Positions 1 to 12,200 of a DNA stretch of 64,000 bases are shown one piece after another (position 1 is the stretch's first letter; every line of letters begins with the position of its first letter). The notes under the pieces were generated by a model, which was not told the DNA's origin, did not search any database, and saw only the letters and a program-made list of their open reading frames with translations. The translations under genes and the position numbers were made by a program. Source of the DNA: Ignavibacteriales bacterium (GTDB lineage Bacteria; Bacteroidota; Ignavibacteria; Ignavibacteriales; Melioribacteraceae); the NCBI GenBank assembly GCA_020635285.1, contig JACKAB010000009.1, forward strand, positions 62,001 to 126,000, in the 5' to 3' direction.

Positions 1-1026
1 AAAAAAAAAAAACTTCTTGAGTTTGTAATTTACATGCAAGCTGAAAATGGATATTTCTATAATTTCATTTGGTCAGATTATACTATCAATAAAGATTTTA
101 AAACTAGCGTTGCTGAACCAAATTGGTGGGCTTGGAGAGCCTTATGGGCATTGACTGAATCGTATCCATATTATTTAGAATCTGATAAGATATTTTCTGA
201 AAAAATTAAACTCAGCGTTGAGAAAAATAATTACTGCAATTAAAAAACAAATTCCAGTTAAATATGAAACTGAGAACTTTAATGGATTTGAAATACCAGC
301 TTATTTGCCTAATAAATACGCATCTGATCAAGCTTCAGTTTTACTTCTCGGACTAATCAATTATTATAAGCAGACAAATGATGAAACAATATATAATTAT
401 ATGAAATTATTGAGTAAAGGTATAATGCAGATGCAGATTGCCGAAAAAGAAAATAATTATTACGGAGCATTTTTAAGCTGGCAAAATATATGGCATGCAT
501 ACGGTAATATTCAATCCTACGCATTGCTTAAATCTTATCAAGTTTTAAATGATGAATTAATACTTGATGCGGTTTTAAAAGAACTTAATAATTTCTATCC
601 CGTTTTGTTAAAAAACAAATACTTAAGTTCTTTCGTTGTGGAAAAGAAAAATCAAAATATAATTATCAAAAGTGAAAACAAATATTCCCAAATAGCTTAC
701 AATATTAGACCGATGGTTTATGCATTAATTGAGGCTTATCAAATTACCAATGATGAAAAATATGCTGAAATAGCAGGAAAAATAGGCAGATGGTTTACCG
801 GTGATAATCCAACTAAAACTAAAATATATAATGAAGAAACTGGAATTGTATTTGATGGGATAGAATCTTCTGAAAAAGTTAATATGAATTCTGGGGCAGA
901 ATCAACTATTGAAGCCCTACTTTCAATTATAAAAAAATTAAGAACAATAAAGTGGCTGAAAAGTTTTTAATGTTGAATGAATTTATAAAAGACGTTTCCA
1001 AAATATTTATTTCACTATCTCTATAA
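1..1026 (+). CDS. Partial protein of unknown function, possibly an alpha/alpha-toroid glycosidase (5' end missing, frameshifted)
   Basis: The gene enters from before the window in frame 1 (reading KKLLEFVIYMQAENGYF) and has no start here. It reads well to about 222, where one extra A in a short A run (222-226) moves it to the next frame. The chain then continues to about 935. There an A7 run again breaks the frame, and reading through it gives a more natural ending (VAEKFLMLNEF) with a stop at 1024-1026. The visible part is about 330 residues, rich in Trp, Tyr and alternating helix-like segments. It has WWAWRALWAL near the start and a NSGAESTIEALL segment near the end, a layout common in alpha/alpha-barrel carbohydrate enzymes. 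I do not recognise a specific family, and no catalytic residues can be named. It lies just upstream of a GH2 mannosidase in a glycosidase-rich region, which is the only functional hint. Confidence 0.5.
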
Positions 1027-1083
1027 CAAGATTTTTTGATATCATAAATTCTACAAAACTTTAATCTAGGAACCATAAATATT

Positions 1084-3551
1084 ATGGAAATGAATAGACG
1101 AAAACGAATTTCTCTTAATTCAAATTGGAAATTTGCCTTACACACTCACCTTGTAAAAATGATTTAAATACTGGCGTTAATCTTAAACCAGGTAAATATT
1201 TCCCGGCAGAAGTTCCTGGAACAATTCATACTGACCTTTATAAAAATAAAATAATTGAAGATCCATTTTATTCCGATAACGAGTTAAAACTTCAATGGAT
1301 ATCTCAAAATGATTGGGTATACAAAACCGAATTTGATTTATCAGAAAATAATTCTTTTGCTGCAAGACCTTGTTTTTGAAGGATTGGATACTATCTCAGA
1401 AATATATCTGAATGATAAAAAATAGATAGTACTAATAATATGTTTTTACGTTATCGGTACAATGTTTCCAAAATATTAAAAACCGGCAAAAATATTTTAA
1501 AGATAATTTTTCATTCGCCGGTTAAATATGCGGATGTTCAGGAGAATAAATATGGGAAGCTGGCTGTTGCATTGAGTTCTAATAGAGTTTACATAAGAAA
1601 AGCTCAGTATTCATTTGGTTGGGATTGGGGTCCGATTTTTACTACTTCCGGAATTTGGAAAGATGTTTATTTGGAAGAGAGACCGCAAATATTTATAGAG
1701 GATCTTACTTTTTCTACTAAATCTTTAGCAAGGAACAAAGCTGCTGTTTCGGTTATACCATTTTTAAGTGATGCACCTAAAGGGAAATACTCTGTTATAG
1801 CTGAAATTAATAGTGCAAATCAACGATTTGTAAAAAAGTTTGAAAATATAAAAGATAGAAATCCAGAAATTAGTTTAATAATTAAAGAGCCCCAGTTATG
1901 GTGGCCAAATGGTGAGGGTGAGCAAAATTTATATCAATTAAATGTAAAATTGATAGATGATAAAGGACAGTTAATTGACGAAGTAAATAAAAGTATTGGA
2001 ATTCGTAAAATTGAACTAGTTGAAAAAGAGAATAATAAAAGTGTCTTCAAAATTAAAGTAAACGGACGCATCGTTTATTGTAAAGGTGCCAACTGGATTC
2101 CAGCCGACTCATTTTTACCAAGAGTTTCAGATGAAAAATATTTGAATTTATTAAAAGCTGCCAAAGAAGCCAACATGAATATTATCAGAGTTTGGGGCGG
2201 CGGTATTTATGAGTCCGATAAGTTTTACGAAATTTGTGATGAGTTGGGATTGCTTGTTTGGCAAGATTTTATGTTTGCGTGCGCAGCTTATCCTGAGAAT
2301 GATGAATTTATAAAAAATGTTAAAGAAGAAATTAAACAGAATGTGTTGAGACTTCAGCATCATACATCAGTTGCAATTTGGTGCGGTAATAATGAAAATG
2401 AATGGATCTGGTATCAGGATCAAAAAACATCATATAAAAAAATGCCTGGGTATAAAATTTATCATTCGGTAATTCCGGCAATACTAAAGGCAATTGATTC
2501 GGAAAGACCTTATTGGCCCTCTTCACCATTTGGTTCTGATGAGGATCCTAATTCTTTTAACAGTGGAAATACTCATCAGTGGAGTATTTGGAGCAGATGG
2601 ATTGATTACGAAGAAGTTAAAAATGATAAGAGTTTGTTTGTAACCGAATTTGGATTTCAGGGACCAGCAAATAAAAACACGCTAGAAAATTGTCTGCCAG
2701 TAAAAAATAGAAAAGTTCATGATTCAATTTTTGAATTTCATAATAAGCAGGTTGAGGGACCTGAAAGAGTAATAAAATTTTTAGCCGGACATCTACCAAT
2801 TTCAAGTAATTGGGATGACTTTATTTATCTAGCTCAATTGAATCAAGGGTTTGCTCTCAAAACATGCTTGGAACACTGGCGGACAAATGGAATAACTTTC
2901 GGCAGTTTAATCTGGCAATTAAATGACTGTTGGCCGGTGACAAGCTGGTCTCTTATCGATTCAGAGTTAATGCCGAAATTATCATATCATTTTGTTAAAA
3001 ATATATTTCACCCTCAAATTGTGAAATTCGAAATAAATAATAAAGTGTCGTGTACCGTTTATAATCAGTCAAGTAAGGCGTTTAAAGGGAAATTAAAAAT
3101 ATCATTCATCGCCTCAGCAACCGGAAAAGCTGTAAGTGAAAAAATATCTCTTTCGAAGTAGGAGCATTTGATTCTTATAAAGTTGAAAAATGCCGGTGCT
3201 TAAAAATGATGAAGACAAAATTATATATATAGGGACTTTATATGATCTTCTGGGAAATCAAATTCATCGGAATTATTTTTAGATAAGAAATGGAAGCATA
3301 TAACTCTTCCTCCCAAGCAAATTGATTTAGCTTTTGTAAACACCGACGAGAAGGAGTACATAAAAATAACCTCTCACACATTTAACTGTTTCGTTGATTT
3401 TTACCATCCGGATTACAAAATAAAAGAAAGAGGCTTTATTTTATTACCTGGTGAAGAAATTGAAGTTGAAGTAGAAAAAAAATTAAAGAGTAGAAGCCAT
3501 TTGAATAAAATAAAATGCTATGCACTAAATGATTACTTGAGTGAGGAGTAA
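1084..3551 (+). pseudogene. GH2 beta-mannosidase, broken by at least five frameshifts
   Basis: The pieces together match a full-length GH2 beta-mannosidase (about 820 codons), which releases terminal beta-mannose. Reading starts at ATG 1084 (or 1090) with SLNSNWKFA, then PAEVPGTIHTDLYKNKI, typical of the family's N-terminal sugar-binding domain. The TIM barrel carries AIWCGNNENEW, whose Glu is the expected acid/base, and FVTEFGFQGP, whose Glu is the expected nucleophile. Frame changes are needed near 1135-1145, at the A6 run about 1419, near 3161, near 3209 and at about 3260. At 1419 and 3260 adding one A restores a sensible reading. The last piece ends at TAA 3549-3551, two bases before the next start. 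Several breaks in one gene suggest either real decay or a locally poor consensus. Family assignment is firm; functional status is not. Confidence 0.8.
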
Positions 3552-3552
3552 A

Positions 3553-6500
3553 ATGAATTCAACTCTTTCAAAATTATTTGTTCTCTTAATAATTACTTTT
3601 ACCCAAGTATTTATGGATAACTCATACTCGCAGCAAATCAACATTAATCGAATTAGTTTGATGCCCGATTTTCCACAACCTTATCTTATGAGAGATTGGG
3701 AAAGAGCAACACTAGGCTATGATTCATTGGTGTTTAATCAAAACTTAACGGGTGATTATTTACCATTGATATTTTTCCTTAATAATACTGTTAATTATCC
3801 GGGCGATATTAGTTTTGGGCTGCATACAGTTGTTGGCACAACTTCACCAAGTTCCGGGGAAGCTATCAATGTGCTGCCGGCTGTTATTGGCGCCTCACTT
3901 GTTGGGGTTGATAAATCAAATCAAAATGGATATAACTGGGTAAAGATGTGTCGAGAATATTTTAATAATCGTCCAGAACAAAATGTATATAAAAACCATC
4001 CGGTTGATAATACTTACGATGACTGGTGGTATGAAACAATGCCGAATGTTTTCTTTTATCAACTTTATGATCTTTATCCAATCACTCTTGATTTTGATTT
4101 ACAGCTTAGAAGTGTTGCTGATCAGTGGCTGAAGGCAGTTGAAAAAATGGGAGGAAAAGCTACTCCTTGGAATGTTCCTTATATGAATTATAGAGGTTTC
4201 GATTTGTCTAATATGACTCCCTATGATTTAGGAGTTAAAGAACCAGAATCTGCCGGAGCTCTTGCTTGGATTTTATTTAATGCATACAAGAAAACTGGTG
4301 AAGTTAAATACAGAATTGGTGCTGAGTGGTCGATGGAATTTTTGAATGGACTAATTACCAATCCCTCATATGAATTACAGCTTCCTTATGGAACGTACAT
4401 TGCAGCAAAAATGAATGCCGAGTTAGGAACAAATTATGATGTTGAAAAAATGGTTTATTGGTGCTTCAATGTTGGTCAACTCAGAAGTTGGGGTTCAATA
4501 GTAGGCACTTGGGGTGGATTAGATGTTTCCGGTTTAATTGGTGAAGTAAATGGGAGTAATGATTACCCTTTTTTAATGAATACTTTTGAGCAAGCCTCAG
4601 CATTAGTTCCAATGGTTAGGTATGATGAAAGATTTGCAAATGCAATTGGCAAGTGGATGCTTAATGCGGCAAATGCCTCAAGACTTTTTTATACTAAATA
4701 TCTTCCGGATAATAAACAAGACAGTGAAGAATGGTCACATCAATACGACTCAAATTCATATATTGGTCATGAAGCAATGCGACAATCAAAATATGGTGCA
4801 AGTCCTTACACAACCGGCGATGCCATTGATGGTAATTGGGGAGCGACAAATTTAGCTTTGTATGGTTCTTCTCATGTTGGAATATTTGGTGGAATTATTG
4901 ACACAACAAATGTTGAAGGAATATTAAAATTAGATTTAACAAAAACAGATTACTTCAATGAAAGTTATCCAAGTTATCTTTTTTATAATCCATATACAGA
5001 TGATCAAATTGTAGATTTAAATGTTGGCAATGATAATATCGATTTATATGAATCTATTTCAAATAATTTCATTTCAATAGGTGTGAGTGGAGTTGTTCAG
5101 ATATCAATTCCAGCAAAAAGTTCTTTAATAATTGTGTTAACTCCTTCCGGGATTCCTGGTGAATTTCAATCAAATAAATTTATACTGAATGGAATTGTTG
5201 TCGATTACAATTCGGGTCAAATCTTATCAAACATGCCTCCGCGAATAAAAGCTTTAGCTATAAGCGAATCAGCAATATTAAAAGGGGATAGTATTACTGT
5301 TTACTGCACCGCAGTTGATATTGATGGCGATAATCTTTCTTACATTTGGCAAAGTGAAGAAGGGACAATAATTGGTAATGATAAAAATGCAAATTGGAAA
5401 TCTCCAAATCAAATTGGTGAATATAAGATTAATGTTTTAGTAAATGATAATAATGGAGGAAGCGACTCTGCTGAAATTTATATCAACGTTATTGAAAGCT
5501 TTAATGATAATCCGCAGATTCTAAATTTTAATGCTAATCCAAGAAAAATAGATTTGGGAAAAGAAACTGAAATCACTTGTAATGCAGAAGACATTGATGG
5601 AGATGAATTAATATACGAATGGAAAAGTAAGTTTGGAAGTATTTCTGGAATTGGTAAAACAGTTACTTGGTCTGCCCCAAATGCGTCTGGCAATTATTTC
5701 GTCTCATGTAAAGTAACAGACGGAAAAGGTGGCGAAGCAGCTGATAGCATTTCAATTTCGGTTCGTGATTTTTCAATTATCCAATCTGGAAACTTAATTT
5801 GTTTTTATCCATTTACCGGAAACGCAAATGATGAAAGCGGAAATAATAATGGAATTATTTCCGGAGCAACTTCTACAAGTGATCGTTTTGGAAATAACAA
5901 TAGTGCTTTAAGTTTTGATGGAGTAAATGATAATGTCACTGTCGCAAATACTAATAGCATAAATTTTACAAAAGCAATAACCATAAATTTATGGGTTAAT
6001 ATAAGTACGTTTTTTGAGAGGGAACAATATGTAATCTCTCATGGCAATTGGGAAAGACGATGGAAGATTTCTATCTCAAATAACAGATTACGCTGGACAA
6101 TTAAAACAACTGCCGGCGTTACTGATTTAGATTCTGAAACTTTGTTAAGTGCGAATACATTATATAACATAACAGTGATTTATTCCGGCAGCGAAATGGA
6201 AATTTATCTCAATGGAAAATTAGATGCGTTTAAAAATTGGACAGGCGATATACTTGCAGCAAATATTGATTTAACAATCGCCCAAACTATTCCAGGTGAA
6301 ACTAGTTTTAATTTTAAAGGAACATTGGATGATATAAGAATTTATGATTATGCTTTATCTCTGGAAAAAATAAATGAGCTATATGATTTCTCAACAAATA
6401 TTGTAAATGAAAAAAACAACACTCTGCCAACTTTTACAAGACTTTACCAGAATTATCCTAATCCATTTAATGGACAAACACAAATTGAATATGATATAAA

Positions 6501-6708
6501 TAGTAATTCCGAGGTAAGCTTAATTATATATGATTTACTTGGTCGCAGAATGAATACACTTGTGAATGAAGCCGAAAATCCCGGAAAATATTCGGTTACA
6601 TGGGATTCTAAAGATTCAAACGGAAATCAGTTGGCTTCTGGAATATATTTTATAAGGTTCAAAGCTAACAATTATTTTGATACTAAAAAGATAATTTTAC
6701 TTCAATAA
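3553..6708 (+). CDS. Large secreted protein: unknown N-terminal enzyme-like domain, two PKD/Ig-like domains, LamG domain, T9SS tail
   Basis: ATG 3553 is preferred over an upstream GTG at 3541 because GGAG sits just before it and a signal peptide (ending near NSYSQQ) follows directly. Residues about 30-540 form a Trp/Tyr-rich region with DWWYETMPNVFFYQLYDLYP and LYGSSHVGIFGGI. It looks like a secreted alpha/alpha-barrel enzyme, but I cannot assign a family. Two related beta-sandwich domains follow at about 561-645 and 652-740, each with a D-I/V-DGD motif of PKD/Ig-like type. A laminin-G-like (concanavalin-type) domain spans about 748-955, with LICFYPFTGNANDESG and LSFDGVNDNV. The C-terminal 90 residues are a T9SS sorting module (LYQNYPNPFN onward), so the protein is probably exported and attached to the cell surface. 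It overlaps the mannosidase transcription unit with almost no spacing. Confidence 0.8.
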   Translation: MNSTLSKLFVLLIITFTQVFMDNSYSQQININRISLMPDFPQPYLMRDWERATLGYDSLVFNQNLTGDYLPLIFFLNNTVNYPGDISFGLHTVVGTTSPSSGEAINVLPAVIGASLVGVDKSNQNGYNWVKMCREYFNNRPEQNVYKNHPVDNTYDDWWYETMPNVFFYQLYDLYPITLDFDLQLRSVADQWLKAVEKMGGKATPWNVPYMNYRGFDLSNMTPYDLGVKEPESAGALAWILFNAYKKTGEVKYRIGAEWSMEFLNGLITNPSYELQLPYGTYIAAKMNAELGTNYDVEKMVYWCFNVGQLRSWGSIVGTWGGLDVSGLIGEVNGSNDYPFLMNTFEQASALVPMVRYDERFANAIGKWMLNAANASRLFYTKYLPDNKQDSEEWSHQYDSNSYIGHEAMRQSKYGASPYTTGDAIDGNWGATNLALYGSSHVGIFGGIIDTTNVEGILKLDLTKTDYFNESYPSYLFYNPYTDDQIVDLNVGNDNIDLYESISNNFISIGVSGVVQISIPAKSSLIIVLTPSGIPGEFQSNKFILNGIVVDYNSGQILSNMPPRIKALAISESAILKGDSITVYCTAVDIDGDNLSYIWQSEEGTIIGNDKNANWKSPNQIGEYKINVLVNDNNGGSDSAEIYINVIESFNDNPQILNFNANPRKIDLGKETEITCNAEDIDGDELIYEWKSKFGSISGIGKTVTWSAPNASGNYFVSCKVTDGKGGEAADSISISVRDFSIIQSGNLICFYPFTGNANDESGNNNGIISGATSTSDRFGNNNSALSFDGVNDNVTVANTNSINFTKAITINLWVNISTFFEREQYVISHGNWERRWKISISNNRLRWTIKTTAGVTDLDSETLLSANTLYNITVIYSGSEMEIYLNGKLDAFKNWTGDILAANIDLTIAQTIPGETSFNFKGTLDDIRIYDYALSLEKINELYDFSTNIVNEKNNTLPTFTRLYQNYPNPFNGQTQIEYDINSNSEVSLIIYDLLGRRMNTLVNEAENPGKYSVTWDSKDSNGNQLASGIYFIRFKANNYFDTKKIILLQ

Positions 6709-6767
6709 AAGATGTAAAGATTATATAAATATCTAAAAGACTTATGAATTTGGAGATATAAAATAAA

Positions 6768-9239
6768 TTGAAAAAATTAGTAGAGCAGCTTAGTGTAATT
6801 TTTTTTACAATAATATTTCTTTTTGTTTCATCGGTTGCTTTTGGACAAAACCTAAGCCTTAGAGTTGAAGGAGATAGCTTAAAAGGTTTTAGAGTTGACA
6901 TTTATGATGGTGAAAAATTATTACTCAACAACACTGAAGAATTTTCTCTGGAAATGTTTAATCTCGATCTTAGTACAATCGCAAATATTCCACACTGGAC
7001 CGGATCTGAATGGACCGGAGATGAAAAAAGTATCACATTAAAAAGAGAAGCATTTATAAAAGAGTTTGATGCAAAACTGTCAGTTGCGGTTACTTATAAA
7101 ATTGTTAATTCAAATGTTATTAAAAAAACAATTGAGTTGTTTCAACCAAACATGCCGGGTATGTATTATATATTAAGTGAAACAAACAAGCCCGCAGAAA
7201 ATCCAAATCGGTATGTAACATTTGAATATGATAATTTCCCTGGAGGATTTGTTCATGAAATATTTCCTTCATCGGGCTTTATTACTTCAGATAATAATGT
7301 TGTTGGTTTTTTAACTGACGCTGGATATAAAAATCATTACACAAGAAACACTCGGCGCAGAGTTTTGCGTGGCGGCGGTTTTTTTGGAATGCGAAGGCTT
7401 TCAGATGTTAATTTATTTTCGGTTGCAACACTTTCGGAAAGAGAAAATAATAATGATTATATAAAACAAACTTTCGGTGAAATGTATAATCTGGATGCCG
7501 GCTCCGAAACTTTATTAGAAACATATCAAGAATTTCAAAAGATTGGCGATGCAGAAATAAAAGTTGATAAAGGGAATATTTCTATCAATGGCAACTGCAA
7601 TGGAAGAGCCGGAATAGAATTTATTGCGCCGTTCAAAGATCAAAAAATATATACCATTTCGTTTTTATGTAAAGGTAATACCGGAGTTGCATTAAAACTA
7701 TTCAGAATTAAGGATGGAAAAAAAACTATTGAACTTGAACATGGGATAAAATACATCGATAGTTATAATACTTCGGAAAATGAATGGACAACTTTTAAAG
7801 GCAGCATATTAGTCCCTTATATTGAAAATGATTCGGTATCAGTCTTTATTGGTTCACTGGCAAACAGTAAATGTAACTTGCAGATTAAAGATCTAAAAAT
7901 TGTTGAGCATCAACCAAAACGAGAACCGTACAATGTTCTTCCACTTGGTGAAAAAGTTGAAAAAACAACTTTCCTTTTTGTCGAACCATGGAAATCACAT
8001 CAGCAATTTATGATCTCTTCTCAGTCGCGTTTAGCGGAAGGAAAAGAGTTTCATGGATCACAAATAGAAAAAATGTTATATGCAAATTTAAATATGCTTA
8101 CTTGGATAACGGACACTAGAGATTTCACACCTTTTAATGTGCCCAATATGAATTATGCACCCGATATGTATAACAGAGATTCTTTTTTTGCAAGTGTTGC
8201 AACTTATAACAAAGAGATAAATCTTTCAATTTGGGAGCAGTGGGGAAACACACAGACGGAGAAAGGCGCAATTGGTACTATCATCACTCCGTTCATGGGC
8301 TCGGTTGAGGCAAAGGATAACGAGGCAACAATTGAATGGTTGATATGGGCGATGCTTAACAAACGTCGATTTGGCGTTTTACTTCCGCAAGAAAAAATTG
8401 AAAAAGCTGTGGATTATGTATTGAATGAATTTGATGCAGACCGCGATGGAAAATGTGAATCCCATTTTTCTTTAAGTCAAGTTGATATTGTTGACTTTAA
8501 TCCCAAAACTGATCGGCTTGGAGTAAACCAAGGAATGCTGGCGATTGCATTAAGAACAATTAAAGAATTGGGATTTGAAATAAGTGAAGATTATATACTA
8601 AAAGCAGAAAATGAGTATCGCAATTTTTATGACGTAAAAAGAAAACATATACTATTCGATAGAAATTATCCCGATGTAATAACTCTTACAGACCTGGAGC
8701 CGGAATTCTTTTCATTGTGGTTATTTGATCGTCCACTTCTTACGGATGAAATGGTAAGAAATCATTTGGATCAAATCCCACATTTAAATAAAGTTGCTGA
8801 ATCACCTTACCCAGAATTGGGAACTACAGCACCAATCTGTGTAAGATTAACAAATGATGAAAAAGGTTTTTCCTATCTTACAACAGATTACCAGCCCTTT
8901 GAAGAATTTGGAAAAAATAATTATGCCGATGGTAAAAGAGATGGATTTTATTACAATGGCGGCAGTTGGTTTAGAGCTGAATATTGTGCTTATGTTGTAG
9001 GACTAAAGCATGGTTGGACACAAGCGACCAAGTTTATGAAAAATAGAGTTTGGGCAGAAATTTACCTTAATCCCAAATGGCCATTTAGTAAAGAATTTAT
9101 TCCTACAAAATATACTTCCACAGATAGTTGGTGGACATCAACGCGAGGATTATGCTGGAATGTATTTATACTTATGGCAGATGAGGTTGCCGGATTGAGA
9201 ACTCCTGAGATGGATCCGGATTTTAAATTTACGAGGTAA
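6768..9239 (+). CDS. Secreted protein of unknown function, six-hairpin glycosidase-like
   Basis: The start is TTG 6768, with GGAG about 13 bases upstream and an immediate signal peptide (MKKLVEQLSVIFF to VAFGQ). No ATG further in would keep the signal sequence. The 823-residue product has a beta-rich N-terminal half with a possible carbohydrate-binding region at about 260-390. The C-terminal half is helical and looks like a six-hairpin (alpha/alpha) glycosidase core: WITDTRDF and YNRDSFFA lie at about 444-475, and LGVNQGMLAIALR lies after residue 580. A DADRDGKCES segment near residue 555 resembles a Ca-binding DxDxDG loop. I cannot name the family or the catalytic acids. It has no T9SS tail, unlike the gene before it. 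It probably belongs to the same operon and acts on a carbohydrate in the periplasm or outside the cell. Confidence 0.7.
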   Translation: MKKLVEQLSVIFFTIIFLFVSSVAFGQNLSLRVEGDSLKGFRVDIYDGEKLLLNNTEEFSLEMFNLDLSTIANIPHWTGSEWTGDEKSITLKREAFIKEFDAKLSVAVTYKIVNSNVIKKTIELFQPNMPGMYYILSETNKPAENPNRYVTFEYDNFPGGFVHEIFPSSGFITSDNNVVGFLTDAGYKNHYTRNTRRRVLRGGGFFGMRRLSDVNLFSVATLSERENNNDYIKQTFGEMYNLDAGSETLLETYQEFQKIGDAEIKVDKGNISINGNCNGRAGIEFIAPFKDQKIYTISFLCKGNTGVALKLFRIKDGKKTIELEHGIKYIDSYNTSENEWTTFKGSILVPYIENDSVSVFIGSLANSKCNLQIKDLKIVEHQPKREPYNVLPLGEKVEKTTFLFVEPWKSHQQFMISSQSRLAEGKEFHGSQIEKMLYANLNMLTWITDTRDFTPFNVPNMNYAPDMYNRDSFFASVATYNKEINLSIWEQWGNTQTEKGAIGTIITPFMGSVEAKDNEATIEWLIWAMLNKRRFGVLLPQEKIEKAVDYVLNEFDADRDGKCESHFSLSQVDIVDFNPKTDRLGVNQGMLAIALRTIKELGFEISEDYILKAENEYRNFYDVKRKHILFDRNYPDVITLTDLEPEFFSLWLFDRPLLTDEMVRNHLDQIPHLNKVAESPYPELGTTAPICVRLTNDEKGFSYLTTDYQPFEEFGKNNYADGKRDGFYYNGGSWFRAEYCAYVVGLKHGWTQATKFMKNRVWAEIYLNPKWPFSKEFIPTKYTSTDSWWTSTRGLCWNVFILMADEVAGLRTPEMDPDFKFTR

Positions 9240-9247
9240 TTCCTGAG

Positions 9248-12200
9248 ATGTTAAATAATTGGCATTATAAAATATTAGTATTCATTATGTTTACGCTTTT
9301 TTGTCTCTCAGACATTTTATCTCAAGTAATAGTAGACAAGAATAAAGGAAATCATAACTTTACAAAAAAAGGTTTTATGGATGGAAATTTAGTAGGCACA
9401 GTTTACTATAATTTTGGTGAAGTAGGCGATTACTTGAACGAGAAAAATAGAAGTGGGGTATGGCCCAAAGGTACTGTTCATACTTACTTGGATGGTGTTG
9501 CAATAATTGTTCAAGCCGAGGCAAATGATAAGAATGGAAATATAATTCATCCTCTCGAAACTAATTATTATGAATTTACAAGATACAATCCAACCACAGG
9601 CTTAACTTACGGTTGGTGGCCCTTGCCTAATTATGCAAACCCGTTTAATTCAAGTCCGGCAAGAAGTGATGATGAATTTACCGGACTTAACACTTGGCCT
9701 GAACATTGGCCGGATAGACCGTCAGATTGGGACGGATATTGGAATGGATTTTTTGGTAAAGGTGTTAAGAATGCTGATTTGGAAACATATTTTGTTTTTG
9801 ATGATAACGAAGATAGAGAATATATAAATAGGTTTGGCTTTTATCCTGATGAAGATGATCTGACACGCGGTGGACTAGGAATGCAAGTTAAAACAAGGGG
9901 ATTTCAATGGTCGCATATTCTGGCCACGGATGTCATATTCTGGTATTATGAGATTACTAATATGGGGACTTACGACTATGATAAGACATTATTTGCGCAA
10001 TACGTTGATTGGGGAATTGGAGGTGCAAATGATAACAATGGAGAGTATAATGAATTGTTAGATATTTCTTATGCTTGGTCACTTGAGCCATTAGGTTCAC
10101 CTGGAAACTGGGGACCAGTAGGCATAGCCGGTTATGCGTTTCTTGAAAGTCCCGGAATATCTGATGATATGAAAGATAACGATAGTGATGGTTTAACAGA
10201 TGAAAGACGCGACAATGAGTCGCATATATTTATTGATAATATTAATAGTGATCCGTTTATAAAAAATGCATCTCTTGATTCAACGAAATTTAGAGAATTT
10301 TATGGATATTCATGGCAGCCTCATTGGGACGCAGATGAAAATGCAAATTGGCAGTCATTCTATGATCAAAATGAAAATGGTATTTACGATGATGGTGAAA
10401 ATTTATTTGACGACGTAGGGACTGACGGAATAGGTAATTTTGATTCAGGCTATGATGGTCCCGATGTTGATGGAACCGAAGGAAATGGAATGCCAGATAG
10501 CGGAGAACCAAACTTTGGTATATTGGATAAGGATGAATCCGATCAGTTAGGTTTAACAGGTTTTTTAATTTATCCGGTTCATCAGTATGAACTTAAAAAT
10601 GATGAGCAAAATTGGGAGGTTTTATCTTCGCTTCCTGTTCCGCACGGACAGCCATTAATTGGAGTTAATCTAGCAAATAGTTTTTCTAGTTATCTTTTTC
10701 ATATGAACGGAAGAAAGACATACTCAACACAAAAAGATGAGTCTCAAGAAACAGGTGAAACTGAAAGATTCTCAATGGCTTTAATATTTGCAAATGATGA
10801 AAGTGATTTATTCAGACGAAAACGAACTGTTCAGAAAATTTACAATGCTAATTATCGTTTTGCAAAACCGCCGGATAAACCAATTATTAAGGCAATAGCA
10901 GGAGATAAAAAGGTTACACTAATTTGGGATGATACTGCGGAAAAAACATTTGATCCATTTTACCAACAATATAATTTTGAAGGCTATAAAATTTATCGCT
11001 CAACGGAACCTAACTTTCTTGAAAATAAAATAATCACCGATGCGTACGGAAAGCAAACTTATATCGAGCCAATTGCTCAATTTGATTTAGTTGATGGAAT
11101 TAAAGGTCTTCATCCTATAGATGTTAATGGAGCAAAGTTTTATTTGGGAAATGATTCAGGTATAAAAAATTCATTTATTGATACAGATGTACAAAATGGG
11201 CAAACTTATTACTATGCAGTAGTGGCTTACGATAAAGGTTTCCAAGCAATTAATGTTAAAGGTGAATCTGAAGGGATTTCACCTGCCGAAACTTCTAGTA
11301 TTATAAGGATGGATATTAACGGAAAAGTAACTACTGATATTAATACAGCTGAGGTTACACCACAGGCTCCATCTCTAGGATATACTCCCCTGAGATACAA
11401 AACGTTTTACACAGCGGACCTGGTACTGGAAATATTAATGTTGAATTGCTTGATCCGATTCTGTGAAAAACAATCATATCTATAGACTTGAGTTTTCAGA
11501 AGATTCAAAATATCATAATATTGCCAAACCGAATTATAATTTAATTGATTATTCCGCAAATGATACTTTGATAAAGAATGTAAAAATATTGAACAATGTT
11601 CAACAATCTAAATTATTTGATGGCTTTTCAATAAATATTGAAATGGACACACTTGTTGAAATAGATTACGAAATATCTGGATGGAAAAAGGGAAATAGCA
11701 ATTATATTGTTCAGTTAGGTTTTGATCATAGGTTTGAAAATGCATACAATGGAAAGAAAATAGATTATCCTGCAGATTTTGAAATTACATTTACTCAACC
11801 AGGAGAAGGTGATATTTCTTTTCCAGTAACATCATTCAGCAGTCCTATTCAGTCGAATGTGATTATAAATAATTTGACAGAAGGTATTGATCATTTTAAA
11901 TTCATATTTAGAGATGAAAATCAAGATGCTTCTTTTAATGATAATGATGCAATTTTTATTGTTGTCGGAGATTCTTCTGGTATGCCTCCCAAGTCTACAT
12001 CTGACCTGCATGTAAGCTGGTCTATTTCATTAATAAAAGATACAACAATTCAAGAACAGCAAAGAGCGCCGGAGCCTGGAGATATTTATCAACTTTTTAC
12101 AAAGAAACCGTTTAGAGACAAAGAATATTTTGAATTTACGTCGATTGCACAACAATTAGATAAAAAAAATATTAGCTCTAAATTAGATGAAATAATTGTT

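Noticed and set aside
3541..3552. GTG start 12 bases upstream for the 3553 gene
   Set aside because: It overlaps the end of the previous gene and contains the GGAG site that better serves ATG 3553.
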